Assembly: GCF_029714425.1 (NCBI RefSeq)
Contig: NZ_CP121668.1
Coordinates: 6,407,501-6,471,500, forward strand
DNA: 64,000 bases
Reading direction: 5' to 3'
Source of the DNA: Bradyrhizobium sp. CB2312
GTDB taxonomy: Bacteria > Pseudomonadota > Alphaproteobacteria > Rhizobiales > Xanthobacteraceae
Made by a program: the position numbers and the translations under genes. Shown one piece after another: positions 43,006 through 52,007 of this stretch. Below the pieces are notes generated by a model. That model did not search any database. It was not told the DNA's origin and saw only the letters and a list, made by a program, of their open reading frames with translations. Numbering within the stretch: position 1 is the first letter of the stretch; every line of letters starts with the position of its first letter.

Positions 43006-44865
43006 ATGCCAGTAAACGCCGCCAGTGCTGCCGTGCCGCGTCCACTGGTCTTCGCCGGCTTCCCCGCGACCGCCTGGGCGTTCGCGCTGCGCGTTTGGCT
43101 GGCGATGCTCCTCGCGCTCTACGTCAGCTTCTGGCTCGAGCTGGACTCGCCGTCGTCGTCCGCCCTCACCGTGGCCGTCCTTGCCCTGCCGACACGCGGC
43201 CAGGGCTTGGAGAAGGCGGGTTACCGGCTGGTCGCAACAGCCATCGGCGTTGTGGCGTCCATCGCGATCGCGGGCATGTTTTCCCAGACCGACGGTCTCC
43301 TGCTCGCGGTGCTCGGTATCTGGGTGGGGCTCTGCGTCTATGTCGCGGGGATGCTGGACGGCAATCGCGCCTATGCGGCTGCACTCTGCTGCATCACCGT
43401 CGCCCTCGTCGCCATCCAACAGATCGACACGCCGTTGCAGGTATTCCCGACCGGCGTCGCACGCGGCGCCGCCATCGGCATCGGCGTCCTAGCGGTGGCG
43501 CTCGTGAACGAGGTTCTGGCCGCTCCGAACTACCATCCGGTGCTGGCAAGGCGCATCGAGGCGTTGCACGGCCGGGTCACGGATCTCGCGCAAGCGGCCA
43601 GGCCAGTCTCCGCAACGGCTGCCGCGAGCCTGCTGCATGACATCGCGGCACTGCGTCCGGAGATCGCGAGCCTTGTGACGGAATCGAGCATCGGCACGGC
43701 AAGGACAGAAGCTGCGCGCTCCGCGCTGGTCGACCTCGTCAGCGCGCTCTCGCTCGGCCGCATGCTCGCAGCGCTCCCCGCCGCTTCCCCGGATGATATA
43801 GCTGGGCTGATAGCGACGTCCCGATCCTGGCTCCAGGCCGAGATCAGCCGAAAGAACGCGCAGGTGTGCACCAGCCTCGAAGCCCTGCGTGAAGGGACAC
43901 GCCCGGATCATGCATGGCGCGCGCCGCTCTACCGCTCGCGCCGCATCGCGGCAGAAACCGCCGCACGGGCCGCGATCTCGTTCATGCTGATCGCGCTCTT
44001 CTTCGTGCTGACGGGCTGGCCGAGCACCGAGCTCTGCCTCACGCTCGTCGCAGCGATCATCGGCCTCAGCTCGATCTCGCCCGCGCCACGAATCTTCGCG
44101 CTGGTGGCGGTGACGGCGATGCCGATCGCGTGCGCGCTGGCAGGCATGCTGAAATATCTCATCTTCAACGGCGTGTCCGAATTTCAATTGCTGGCGATCG
44201 GTCTTGCGCCTGTCGTCATCGGCCTCGCGCTGCTGATCTCATTGCCGAACCCGATGCTGTCGTCCCTCGGCCGACTCGTCCTGGTGTTCATGATCGCCGT
44301 CCTCGCACCGACCAATCCGCAGAGCTACGACCCCGAGGTATTCCTGGTGACCAGTCTCTTTGCCTGCCTGTCCGCGGTGCTCGTGTTTGCCGCGCAAATG
44401 CTGCTGCCGCCCCTATCCGGCGACCGGCGGGTACGGCTGCTGCTGGGAGAGGCCGGGCGCGAGCTGAACCATCTCGACCGCGGACGAACCCGACACCTCG
44501 CGCCGGAAGAAGCCGCGTTTCGCGACGCGGCTCGGATCGAACAGATCCTGACCGCAAACGGCGCCTTGCCTCTCGATGATCAGATCACGGCCAACGCGAT
44601 GCGCTATTTCGATCAGGCTGAGACCTTGCGGCGTTGCTGCGCCGAACTGGACCGGCTGCGACCTGGTCCCCTCGCCGGAGCAGCACAGGACGCACGAGTG
44701 GCTCTTGTCCAGCGCGACGGCGGCACCATCCTCGCTTCTGCCGAGGCGTTGCGCGAGGCGGCAGCGCGAAGCTACCCGTCCGCCAACTCTGCCATCGCCA
44801 TGCTGGTTGCGGCGAGCAGCGCATTCGCACGGTCACGATCTTCAAGCCAGGGCGAACAGCCATGA
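43006..44865 (+). CDS. FUSC-family inner-membrane efflux protein (AaeB-like)
   Basis: 619 residues with two blocks of membrane helices (about 25-180 and 335-480) separated by soluble helical regions, the layout of fusaric-acid-resistance/AaeB proteins. Characteristic text includes AFALRVWLAMLLALYVSFWL and VAVLALPTRGQGLEKAGYRL. Together with a DUF1656 protein and an HlyD adaptor it should form a pump for aromatic acids or similar compounds. Its stop overlaps the next start (ATGA). Confidence 0.88.
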   Translation: MPVNAASAAVPRPLVFAGFPATAWAFALRVWLAMLLALYVSFWLELDSPSSSALTVAVLALPTRGQGLEKAGYRLVATAIGVVASIAIAGMFSQTDGLLLAVLGIWVGLCVYVAGMLDGNRAYAAALCCITVALVAIQQIDTPLQVFPTGVARGAAIGIGVLAVALVNEVLAAPNYHPVLARRIEALHGRVTDLAQAARPVSATAAASLLHDIAALRPEIASLVTESSIGTARTEAARSALVDLVSALSLGRMLAALPAASPDDIAGLIATSRSWLQAEISRKNAQVCTSLEALREGTRPDHAWRAPLYRSRRIAAETAARAAISFMLIALFFVLTGWPSTELCLTLVAAIIGLSSISPAPRIFALVAVTAMPIACALAGMLKYLIFNGVSEFQLLAIGLAPVVIGLALLISLPNPMLSSLGRLVLVFMIAVLAPTNPQSYDPEVFLVTSLFACLSAVLVFAAQMLLPPLSGDRRVRLLLGEAGRELNHLDRGRTRHLAPEEAAFRDAARIEQILTANGALPLDDQITANAMRYFDQAETLRRCCAELDRLRPGPLAGAAQDARVALVQRDGGTILASAEALREAAARSYPSANSAIAMLVAASSAFARSRSSSQGEQP

Positions 44866-45065
44866 CGAACACCTATCGGGAGCTCGTCGTCGGCGGCGTG
44901 CTCATCGCCCCCATCGTCTCCTACGCGGCGGTTGCGTTGCTCGCGTTCCTGCTGCTCCGCCCGCTGCTGCGTTTCGTCGGATTCGCAAGCTGGTTCAGCA
45001 CCCCCTCGCTGGCCGAGCTCAGTCTCTACGTCGCGATGTTCGGCCTGCTCGCACTGTTCTTCTAG
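44862..45065 (+). CDS. DUF1656 small membrane protein (AaeX-like)
   Basis: 67 residues with two membrane helices (VGGVLIAPIVSYAAVALLAF and LSLYVAMFGLLALFF). Size, topology and the position between FUSC and HlyD genes match the AaeX/DUF1656 family of pump accessory proteins. The role in the pump is not established. It is translationally coupled to the FUSC gene and ends 12 bases before the adaptor. Confidence 0.85.
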   Translation: MTNTYRELVVGGVLIAPIVSYAAVALLAFLLLRPLLRFVGFASWFSTPSLAELSLYVAMFGLLALFF

Positions 45066-45077
45066 GGAGAAAGAGTT

Positions 45078-46373
45078 ATGGACGCCGCCTTTCCCCGGGA
45101 TAACGCCGCGCGCCACGGCGAACAATCAGTTGAAGTCCAGGCCGATGCCGCCGACACCACAGACGGCCCGGGCATACCGGAGACCGTGGCGCGAGATACC
45201 CGCGATCGCGCTGCGGAGAACGACCGGCCGCAGGAACAGGCCATGTCCTCATCGAGGCTGCCGCGCAAAGCGGTGATCCGTTTCGTCCGCGCTGCTGGCA
45301 GGCATCTTGCGACCCTCGGCATCGCACTGATCGCGGTCCTGATCGCGGTTGCGACCTGGCAGCACTACGTCACCGCGCCCTGGACGCGGAACGGCAGCGT
45401 TCGTGTCCAGGTCGCCAACGTGGCGCCACAGGTCGCGGGCAAGATCGTGGAGCTGCGCGTGGCCGACAACCAGTTCGTCCACAAGGGCGACGTCCTCTAC
45501 GTGATCGACCCCTTCGACTTCGAGGTGGCCGTCCGCGTCGACAAGGCGCTAATGGACCAGCGGGCCGCGGATCTCGTCGTGAAGCAGGCCGAGTTCGACC
45601 GGCGCCAGCATCTGTCGGATCTTGCGACGACCCCCGAAGAGCAGCAGATCTTCGCGGGCAATGCGGCGCAGGCGAAAGCCGCCTACGAGGCGGCGGCGCA
45701 CCAGCTCGCGCAGGCGGAGCTGAATCTGAAGCGCACCAGCGTGGTTAGTCCCGTCGACGGCTATGTCACCAACCTCCTGCTGCGCGCGGGCGACTATGCC
45801 GTCACCGGCGTCAGCAACGTTTCCGTCATCGATTCCAACAGCTTCTGGATCGACGGCTATTTCGAGGAAACCAAGATGGCGCGGGTCTGCATCGGCGATC
45901 GTGCCGAAGCGCAACTGGTCGGTTATCCCAGGCCGATACTCGGACATGTGACGACCGTGACGCGCGGCATCAGCGTGTCGAACGCCGCCACGGGCACGCA
46001 GGGCCTGCCCAACGTCGATCCGATCTACACCTGGGTGCGGCTGGCGCAGCGTGTACCGGTTCGCCTCGCCATCGATGCGGTTCCGCCGGATGTCCCGCTC
46101 GTCTCCGGCATGACAGCGACAGTGACGATCCGGCAGCCCCCAACGAGGGGGGCCCAAAGCTGGTTCGGGCGGTTCCGCACGAGCTTCGTCGATCCCGTCT
46201 CCGATGTGTTCGGCGCGGGGCTACCGCCCCGTCCGAACTGCCTGCAGGCGGCATCACAGCAGCGCCACGAGGTGGACGTGCTCCCCTATACGCGCGAGCC
46301 AGCGGTTCCGCCGGCAGACAAGATCGCACCGGGCCTCACACCCGGCATCGACGCCTCGCCACGCCGGCCCTGA
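45078..46373 (+). CDS. HlyD/EmrA-type efflux adaptor (AaeA-like)
   Basis: 431 residues. A charged N-terminus of about 70 residues leads to one membrane helix (LATLGIALIAVLIAVATWQ), then WTRNGSVRVQVANVAPQVAG (lipoyl half), a coiled-coil hairpin, the second lipoyl half (TSVVSPVDGYVTNLLLRAGD) and a beta-barrel with GYFEETKMARV. It bridges the FUSC protein to an outer-membrane channel. The N-terminal extension and the long C-terminal tail after the barrel (from about residue 350) are longer than in typical AaeA. Confidence 0.87.
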   Translation: MDAAFPRDNAARHGEQSVEVQADAADTTDGPGIPETVARDTRDRAAENDRPQEQAMSSSRLPRKAVIRFVRAAGRHLATLGIALIAVLIAVATWQHYVTAPWTRNGSVRVQVANVAPQVAGKIVELRVADNQFVHKGDVLYVIDPFDFEVAVRVDKALMDQRAADLVVKQAEFDRRQHLSDLATTPEEQQIFAGNAAQAKAAYEAAAHQLAQAELNLKRTSVVSPVDGYVTNLLLRAGDYAVTGVSNVSVIDSNSFWIDGYFEETKMARVCIGDRAEAQLVGYPRPILGHVTTVTRGISVSNAATGTQGLPNVDPIYTWVRLAQRVPVRLAIDAVPPDVPLVSGMTATVTIRQPPTRGAQSWFGRFRTSFVDPVSDVFGAGLPPRPNCLQAASQQRHEVDVLPYTREPAVPPADKIAPGLTPGIDASPRRP

Positions 46374-46464
46374 ATCAGACGTGTACCCTCGCCGACAGGC
46401 TGTCCGCGGCAACATCCGACCTCAAAATGCATCTATCTGATCCCATTGGTTCAATTGACCTTTT

Positions 46465-46481
46465 TGCGACATGCGGTCGCA
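46465..46481. promoter_or_regulatory. Operator-like inverted repeat upstream of the AraC gene
   Basis: TGCGAC-atgcg-GTCGCA is a perfect 6-base-arm repeat in the AT-rich 248-base gap between the adaptor and AraC genes, 140 bases before the regulator start. It may be an autoregulatory or partner-regulator site. Confidence 0.4.
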
Positions 46482-46621
46482 CCTCTCGCATTTGCAAAAT
46501 CTAATACCGCTTAAGCATCCTTAACGGGCCCCGCGGTGAAATCGCACCTATCGTTGAGCATGGACCATTTGCATTCGGCCGCCGCCACGACGGCAGTCGA
46601 ATCCAAGAGACGGGACAAACA

Positions 46622-47638
46622 ATGCTCACCGATATGCAAGCGGCCGGTGCCTGGTCGACCTATCAACCGAACCGTCGCAACTCTGATCCCCAGCGGGACA
46701 CTCGCGCATTTCCCCTCGAACGAAGATGGCGTCAGCCCGGCCAACGGACCGGCACTGCACCTGACGACATCACGATCTCGCGCTGGACCTGTGTGCAGAC
46801 AGGCATAAGGCACGAAGAGGCTACGACGCCTGTCGACCGATATTTCTTCGCGATCGCCTTGAGGACGACCCGCGTCAAACTGACCAGAGGCCGTCACACC
46901 ATCTTCGACGGTGTCATGCCGGCAGGCTCGCTGTATATCGGCGCGCCATCGCAGCAGCTCAGCGCGCAGTTCCACGCACCGTGCGATTTCCTGCACTTCC
47001 ATGTCTCCGCCAGCAGTTATTTTCCGCCTCTGCGGCCCGGAGCAGGATCTACCTCGCATGAGGGCCTCAATGACCTCATCCTGCTTCGCGATCCCTTCGC
47101 CGAGCAGCTTGCGAAAGCGCTGACCGAACGCGGCCATTCGGCCGACCGCGAATTCGCGCGCTGCATCGGCCAGACGCTGGCCATGCACCTCGCCCGGCGT
47201 GAGCTGCCGCACACGAGAGTCAATGCCTTGCCGAAATGGCGGCTGCGGCGCGTCGAGGAATATGTCGGGACACACTTCGACCACTGCATCAGCCTCTCCG
47301 AGCTTGCCAAGGTCGCGGGGCTGTCCAGGATGCATTTCGCGGCCCAGTTCCGCGCCGCGACGGGATATCGGCCGCGCGAGTATCTGCTGCATCAGCGCAT
47401 CGAGCGTGCGAAATCGCTGTTATCGAACACCGATACGACGTTGGCCGAGGTGGCGCTGATCGTCGGCTTCTGCACGCAGGCGCATTTCTCGACCGTCTTC
47501 AAGCGGATCACGGGTGATACTCCCGCGCGGTGGCGATGCACCAGCCGGAACGCGTCGGCTTCGTCCAGGCTCTCCGCCGCTGATCCGGCCTCGACATCGA
47601 AGACGATGTCTCACGTGTTGCCCGCGGACTTCGCGTGA
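46622..47638 (+). CDS. AraC-family transcriptional regulator (paralog of 38511)
   Basis: 338 residues. The N-terminal ~200 residues contain a cupin-like sensing region (VKLTRGRHTIFDGVMPAGSL, LSAQFHAPCDFLHFHV). The C-terminal DNA-binding domain has LSELAKVAGLSRMHFAAQFR and AEVALIVGFCTQAHFSTVFK and ends in GDTPARWR. The DNA-binding half is nearly the same text as in the AraC protein at 38511. It is directly downstream of the Aae-like efflux unit, so it is a candidate regulator of it. A strong terminator follows. Confidence 0.87.
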   Translation: MLTDMQAAGAWSTYQPNRRNSDPQRDTRAFPLERRWRQPGQRTGTAPDDITISRWTCVQTGIRHEEATTPVDRYFFAIALRTTRVKLTRGRHTIFDGVMPAGSLYIGAPSQQLSAQFHAPCDFLHFHVSASSYFPPLRPGAGSTSHEGLNDLILLRDPFAEQLAKALTERGHSADREFARCIGQTLAMHLARRELPHTRVNALPKWRLRRVEEYVGTHFDHCISLSELAKVAGLSRMHFAAQFRAATGYRPREYLLHQRIERAKSLLSNTDTTLAEVALIVGFCTQAHFSTVFKRITGDTPARWRCTSRNASASSRLSAADPASTSKTMSHVLPADFA

Positions 47639-47774
47639 ATCATGCGAAATGGGAAATAGCCGGGGTTCGTGAAATACTTCTGCTGCGGGATCGGCGATGT
47701 TGTGCATGTTAGGTGACTGAGACCCCGAAGTCACCGCTCGAGCCTCCCTCCTCCCTGGGCATCCGAGCATTTTA

Positions 47775-47807
47775 GGGCCGTCCTCCCCAAGGGACGGCCC
47801 CTTTTTT
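47775..47807 (+). terminator. Rho-independent terminator
   Basis: GGGCCGTCC (47775-47783) and GGACGGCCC (47792-47800), nine perfect pairs with an 8-base loop, followed by C and six Ts (47802-47807). It ends transcription from the AraC side ahead of the convergent malonate operon. Confidence 0.88.
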
Positions 47808-47856
47808 CGACCACGTAGCGAGATGGACGGCATCACCAATCCGAAACCGGCCGGCT

Positions 47857-48795
47857 CTAGGCGCCGAGTCGGTGCGCGATCCAGGCGCGCACGCCCTGCA
47901 GACTTCTGAAATCATCCAGCGAGCGCGCCGGCAGTCCGGTGTCGATGCCCGCGACCATCGCGCTCAGCGCGTGCCCCGGACCGAGCTCGAGAAATCCTGT
48001 CGCACCGGCTTCGACGCAGGCTTGCAGGCAATCGGCCCATTGCACAGTGTGCGATATCTGCGCGGCAAGCTTGTCGAGGCCGCTCTCGAGCGAGACGACC
48101 GGAGCGGCATCGATCCCGCTCAGAATGCGCCCGCCGGTCCTGGGCGGAAACGCCACCGGCACGCGACCCAAGGCTTCACGAAATACGGTGGACGCTCCGG
48201 CGAGCCGCGGGGTGTGGGAGGCGACCTCGACCGGCAACGCAACGATCCTCGCAGCGTGCATCGCCCGCGCGTCTGCCGCAATCCTGTCCAGCGCCTCGCG
48301 GCCGCCGCCGATGACGAAGGCGTCGCCCGGATTGACGATGGCGATGGCTGCGCCATGGCGCTCGCAAAGACGAGCGACCTGCTCTCGCGATAGCCCGCGG
48401 ACGAAGATCAGCCTGTCGCCAGCGTGCGTCGCCGCATCCATGACCTCTGCGCGGCGCGCGACGAGGTCAAGCGTGAGGATCGCGTCGAACAGGCCTCCAA
48501 CGCCCCAGGCCGCGACCTCGCCGACGCTGTAACCGGCAATGATCACACCGCGTGGAATGGCATCGCCGAGCGCGGCTGCCGCGGCGAGCGCCTGCAGGGT
48601 ACACAGAATCTGGCCAGCGCGGTTGCGATGCAGGGCCTCGTCGGGCTCTGTGCGGACGAAATCGCGCGGATCCTTGCCGCCCAGCAATGTCGCGGCGTGT
48701 GCAAACAGGTGCGCGGCTTCCGGCGCATCGCCGGTGAGGGCGAACATCTCCCGGTGCTGCCTGCCTTGTCCCGAGCACAGAATCGCGAGCGACAT
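47857..48795 (-). CDS. mdcH: Malonate decarboxylase epsilon subunit (malonyl transferase)
   Basis: 312 residues of the FabD/MdcH acyltransferase fold: AILCSGQGRQHREMF at the N-terminus, the nucleophile elbow IAGYSVGEVAAWG and a later SHTPRLAG histidine segment. It charges the carrier subunit by moving malonyl from malonyl-CoA to the special prosthetic group. It is the last gene of the operon and begins 9 bases after mdcF. Confidence 0.9.
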   Translation of the reverse strand: MSLAILCSGQGRQHREMFALTGDAPEAAHLFAHAATLLGGKDPRDFVRTEPDEALHRNRAGQILCTLQALAAAAALGDAIPRGVIIAGYSVGEVAAWGVGGLFDAILTLDLVARRAEVMDAATHAGDRLIFVRGLSREQVARLCERHGAAIAIVNPGDAFVIGGGREALDRIAADARAMHAARIVALPVEVASHTPRLAGASTVFREALGRVPVAFPPRTGGRILSGIDAAPVVSLESGLDKLAAQISHTVQWADCLQACVEAGATGFLELGPGHALSAMVAGIDTGLPARSLDDFRSLQGVRAWIAHRLGA

Positions 48796-48804
48796 AATCT
48801 CGGC

Positions 48805-49755
48805 CTAACGGGGAAAGAACGCTGCGATCGCAATCGCCAGGGTCACGACGCTGAACGCGGTGCTGGCGATGACCATGGAGCCGACCGTCGCGGAATCCAG
48901 CCGGTAATTGACGGCAAACAAAATCCCGAAGAAGCCCGAAGGCAATGCCGCGAGCAGAATTGCCGTCTTCGCGACATCGGGTGCGAGGTGAAAGCCGTAG
49001 ACGATCGCGACGGCCAGCAGTGGACGCAGGACGTCCGCCGCTCCCGTTGCGGCAATCACTCTCCAATCCAGGCGGAGCGACTGGGCCGACAGAACGAGAC
49101 CGGTCAGGAACAAGGCGACACCTGCAGCCGCGTTCCCGATCAGAGTGAGACAGGAATGGACAAGGGGATTGAGATTCATGCCGAACAACGAGAGCACCAC
49201 GCCGAGCGCGGGTGCCCACACCACCGGCTTGACGAGCGCGCGCCGGATGGCCGTGAGAACCGGCGACGCCGGTGCATCGGCGCCGCGGGTCTTGCTGGCG
49301 CTCATTTCGGCGATCACGAGGGTCAGGGGGCTGACGAGGACCGATCCGGTTGCCAGCGCGACGGCGACCGGAACGACGCCAGCCGGCCCGAGCACGGTCG
49401 ACAGGATCGGTAGACCGACGCCGGCAAGATTCGGAAAGCCGACCGTCAGGGCCTGCACCGCAGCGTCGGACCTCCTCACCACGAAGAAGGTGCGCTCGAA
49501 CCAGTACCAAGCGAGATAGATGATCAGCATTGTCAGGCCGAACACGAGGAAGACCGGAGCCTGGTCGGTGATCCGGTCGCGCGGGGCCGATGCGGTCGCG
49601 GCGAATAGCGAGGCCGGCAGGGCGAAATCCATCACCAGCGCATTGAGACCTTCGACGTGACCGTTGTCGGCGATGCGGGCCTTGCCTGCAACGAACCCCA
49701 GCAGCAGCACGAAGAAGACCGGCACCAGCGCCATCAGGATGACGTTCGACGTCAT
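48805..49755 (-). CDS. mdcF: AEC-family malonate transporter
   Basis: 316 residues with about ten hydrophobic helices, the AEC (auxin efflux carrier-like) pattern beginning VILMALVPVFFVLLLGFVAG and containing FPNLAGVGLPI. Its place between mdcB and mdcH matches the MdcF arrangement, so malonate uptake is the likely task. Its ATG overlaps the mdcB stop by 4 bases. Confidence 0.85.
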   Translation of the reverse strand: MTSNVILMALVPVFFVLLLGFVAGKARIADNGHVEGLNALVMDFALPASLFAATASAPRDRITDQAPVFLVFGLTMLIIYLAWYWFERTFFVVRRSDAAVQALTVGFPNLAGVGLPILSTVLGPAGVVPVAVALATGSVLVSPLTLVIAEMSASKTRGADAPASPVLTAIRRALVKPVVWAPALGVVLSLFGMNLNPLVHSCLTLIGNAAAGVALFLTGLVLSAQSLRLDWRVIAATGAADVLRPLLAVAIVYGFHLAPDVAKTAILLAALPSGFFGILFAVNYRLDSATVGSMVIASTAFSVVTLAIAIAAFFPR

Positions 49756-50633
49756 GAGCTCAGCCTCTCATGGGCATCGACGAAGAGCGTCATCGCAAGC
49801 AGGTCGGCCGACCCGCCCGGGCTGAGACGGCGGGCGACGAAGCTGTCGTGGATCGATTGCGCGCATGCGCGCCAGCCGGGCGCGCGGACGCCGCCTGAAG
49901 CGATGAAGCGATGCGCTGCATCACGTGCAAAGCAAAGGCCGCCGAGCCCGCCGCGATGCAGAAGATTGGTGTCCTCGACGGATGCGATCAGGGCGAAGCA
50001 CGCCTCGACCCGTGCGGCTTCCGTGTCTTCCGCCGCGACCGGCGCCGCTCTCCGCAGGGCCGGCAAACCGATCCGGTAGACACTGGGGAATCCGCTCGCG
50101 GCTTCAAGGCGCGCGCCGCCGGCGCGAAAGCGGCGGCGAGCCGCGCTGCCGTGGCTGTGCAGCAGCACCGGGCCGTCGAAAATGCTGTCGCCCCACAGCC
50201 GCGCGACGACATCGCCGAGTGGAAGCCCGGGATCGACCAGCCCGCCAGCCTTTGCGCCGGCCGCCGCGCAGAGCAGGCCGAGCCCGAAGATCGCGCCACG
50301 GTGCGTGTTGACACCCGAGGTCGCCGCTAGCATCGCCCGCTCCGCCTCCAGGCCGATGATCCGCAGCCGCCCCATGCCGCAGCCGAGCGCGCCCGCATCG
50401 GCGAGGCGCTGAAGGTAAGGCCGGATCGCCGCGGCGCTACGACGGAACGTTCCGGCATCCATGTCGTCGTGACTGCCATTGTCGACATGGCTCACGAGGC
50501 CTGGCTTCGGCCAGGTATCCAGTTCCTTGAGGAGGCAATCGGCCGCGAGATCGCCGATTGCGGAGACATCGGACCCAATTCGCGCCCGGCGCAGGGCAAG
50601 CGGTTCAGCGCCTCGCAAGGCTGCGGTGATCAT
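49752..50633 (-). CDS. mdcB: Triphosphoribosyl-dephospho-CoA synthase
   Basis: 293 residues of the CitG/MdcB family: AADCLLKELDTWPKPGLVSH, VDNGSHDDMDAGTFRRSA, GVNTHRGAIFGLGLLCAA. It makes 2'-(5''-triphosphoribosyl)-3'-dephospho-CoA, the precursor of the prosthetic group of the carrier subunit. Both neighbours are linked by ATGA overlaps. Confidence 0.92.
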   Translation of the reverse strand: MITAALRGAEPLALRRARIGSDVSAIGDLAADCLLKELDTWPKPGLVSHVDNGSHDDMDAGTFRRSAAAIRPYLQRLADAGALGCGMGRLRIIGLEAERAMLAATSGVNTHRGAIFGLGLLCAAAGAKAGGLVDPGLPLGDVVARLWGDSIFDGPVLLHSHGSAARRRFRAGGARLEAASGFPSVYRIGLPALRRAAPVAAEDTEAARVEACFALIASVEDTNLLHRGGLGGLCFARDAAHRFIASGGVRAPGWRACAQSIHDSFVARRLSPGGSADLLAMTLFVDAHERLSS

Positions 50634-51310
50634 GATCCCCCCGCTCCCGAAATGAACAGGTCCCTGTCGAGCAGGGTCACACCCTCGATGCTCTTGACCA
50701 GAAGCTCGTGCGCACCGGCATGGAATTCGCGCCAGTTCACCGCGGCACCATCGGCGCGCATCAGTTCGCCATCGAACCGCATCGGCGCTTCGATCTCGAT
50801 CGCAGCCAGATCGGCGACGAGACGATCCAGATCGCTTTCGGGGCGAATCTCGAACAGGAGGTCGAGATCCGAGCGGGCGGTTACGTAGTCAAGCCCGGTC
50901 AGCGCCTCCCAAGCGAGACTGCCGAACACGCGCACGTGCACCGAATGGCGAAGTGCGAGCGCGTCGAGCCCATCGAGCGTCGGCCGCCAGCATTGCGGAG
51001 CGGATGCACGCACTTCCCTCAGCGACGGCGGCCTCGCAACCGCGACGATGTCGTCGAGGCCGGCAAGAAGGGAGAGCCGCTTCTTGCCGGCAGAGGGAGG
51101 CAAGGGCAGCCCCAATGCGAGGCCGGTTGCCTCGCATGGCAGCGCCCGCCGCCGGATTGTCGGCCATCCCAACTCCGCCCAGTGCAATACGAGGGGATCG
51201 CACGCGAGATCGCCATGCGGAACGAGCAGCGCGCGCCATCCTTCCGGGCGGACGAAGACGAGGTCGTGACGACCGGCGGGTCGATCAACGTGCTTGCAGG
51301 GCGAGGTCAC
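50630..51310 (-). CDS. mdcG: Malonate decarboxylase holo-carrier synthase
   Basis: 226 residues from a GTG at 51310 with GGAG seven bases upstream; a TTG at 51325 would add five residues. It is a nucleotidyltransferase of the MdcG family with RVFGSLAWEALTGLDYVTAR and SDLDLLFEI, where the aspartates bind metal. It attaches the phosphoribosyl-dephospho-CoA group to the serine of MdcC. It overlaps the end of mdcE. Confidence 0.88.
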   Translation of the reverse strand: MTSPCKHVDRPAGRHDLVFVRPEGWRALLVPHGDLACDPLVLHWAELGWPTIRRRALPCEATGLALGLPLPPSAGKKRLSLLAGLDDIVAVARPPSLREVRASAPQCWRPTLDGLDALALRHSVHVRVFGSLAWEALTGLDYVTARSDLDLLFEIRPESDLDRLVADLAAIEIEAPMRFDGELMRADGAAVNWREFHAGAHELLVKSIEGVTLLDRDLFISGAGGS

Positions 51311-52007
51311 GAACACGCTCCGCAATATCGGCAGCCTTCAGCCGGCCACCACGCGCCTTGCCCAACGCATCCCGCCCGTCCCGCGCGGCGGGAATGTCGG
51401 CCAGCAACGCTTCCAGCTGATCGGCGAGCGAGGTGCCATGGCTCCATGTCGCGTGGACGGCGCCCATCTGCGCGAGATTGGACAGGCCCGGAGCGAACAC
51501 CGGCGTCGACTTCGCCTTCGCCTCCAGCGCTTCCATCGACAGCTTGGTGACCTTCGCCATCGACGGCAGGTCCATCACCGCAGGATCCGCGCCGGGAAGC
51601 CCCACCAGCATGCGGGTCGCAAGTCCGGTCGCAAGCAGCGCGCCCGCAGCCGAGTGACCGTAGAGAAGGCCGATGGTCGGGCGGCCGTTCATGTCCGCGT
51701 GGATCAATACCTTCGCCAGATGCGCGAGGAATTCGTTCAGGCCGAGCAATTCGTCGCGCTTGCTCATGCGCTGGCTGTCGCTGTCGACGAGCACCAGGAT
51801 CGGACCGCTGTCGCGGTCGATCGACCTGAGCACATGGCCGGACAATCTGATCGCCTCGTCGACGCCCAGCGCGGTCCGGTCGGCGACGCCGAGGACGAGC
51901 ATGCTTGCGCCGGATCGCAGCGTCGCCGAACCGAGCAGCACGCCCTTGTCGTTCCTGACCTGATGTCCGTCGGGGAAGAGTGCGGCAAGAATGTCAGCGA
52001 GCGTCAC
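51285..52007 (-). CDS. mdcE: Malonate decarboxylase gamma subunit
   Basis: 240 residues from a GTG at 52007 preceded by GGGAGGA; the frame is open further up but reads as mdcD in another frame. It is of the carboxyltransferase-like fold (VLVDSDSQRMSKRDELLGLN, LLYGHSAAGALLATGLATRM) and together with MdcD decarboxylates malonyl bound to the carrier. Its start overlaps mdcD by 14 bases. Confidence 0.9.
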   Translation of the reverse strand: MTLADILAALFPDGHQVRNDKGVLLGSATLRSGASMLVLGVADRTALGVDEAIRLSGHVLRSIDRDSGPILVLVDSDSQRMSKRDELLGLNEFLAHLAKVLIHADMNGRPTIGLLYGHSAAGALLATGLATRMLVGLPGADPAVMDLPSMAKVTKLSMEALEAKAKSTPVFAPGLSNLAQMGAVHATWSHGTSLADQLEALLADIPAARDGRDALGKARGGRLKAADIAERVRDLALQAR

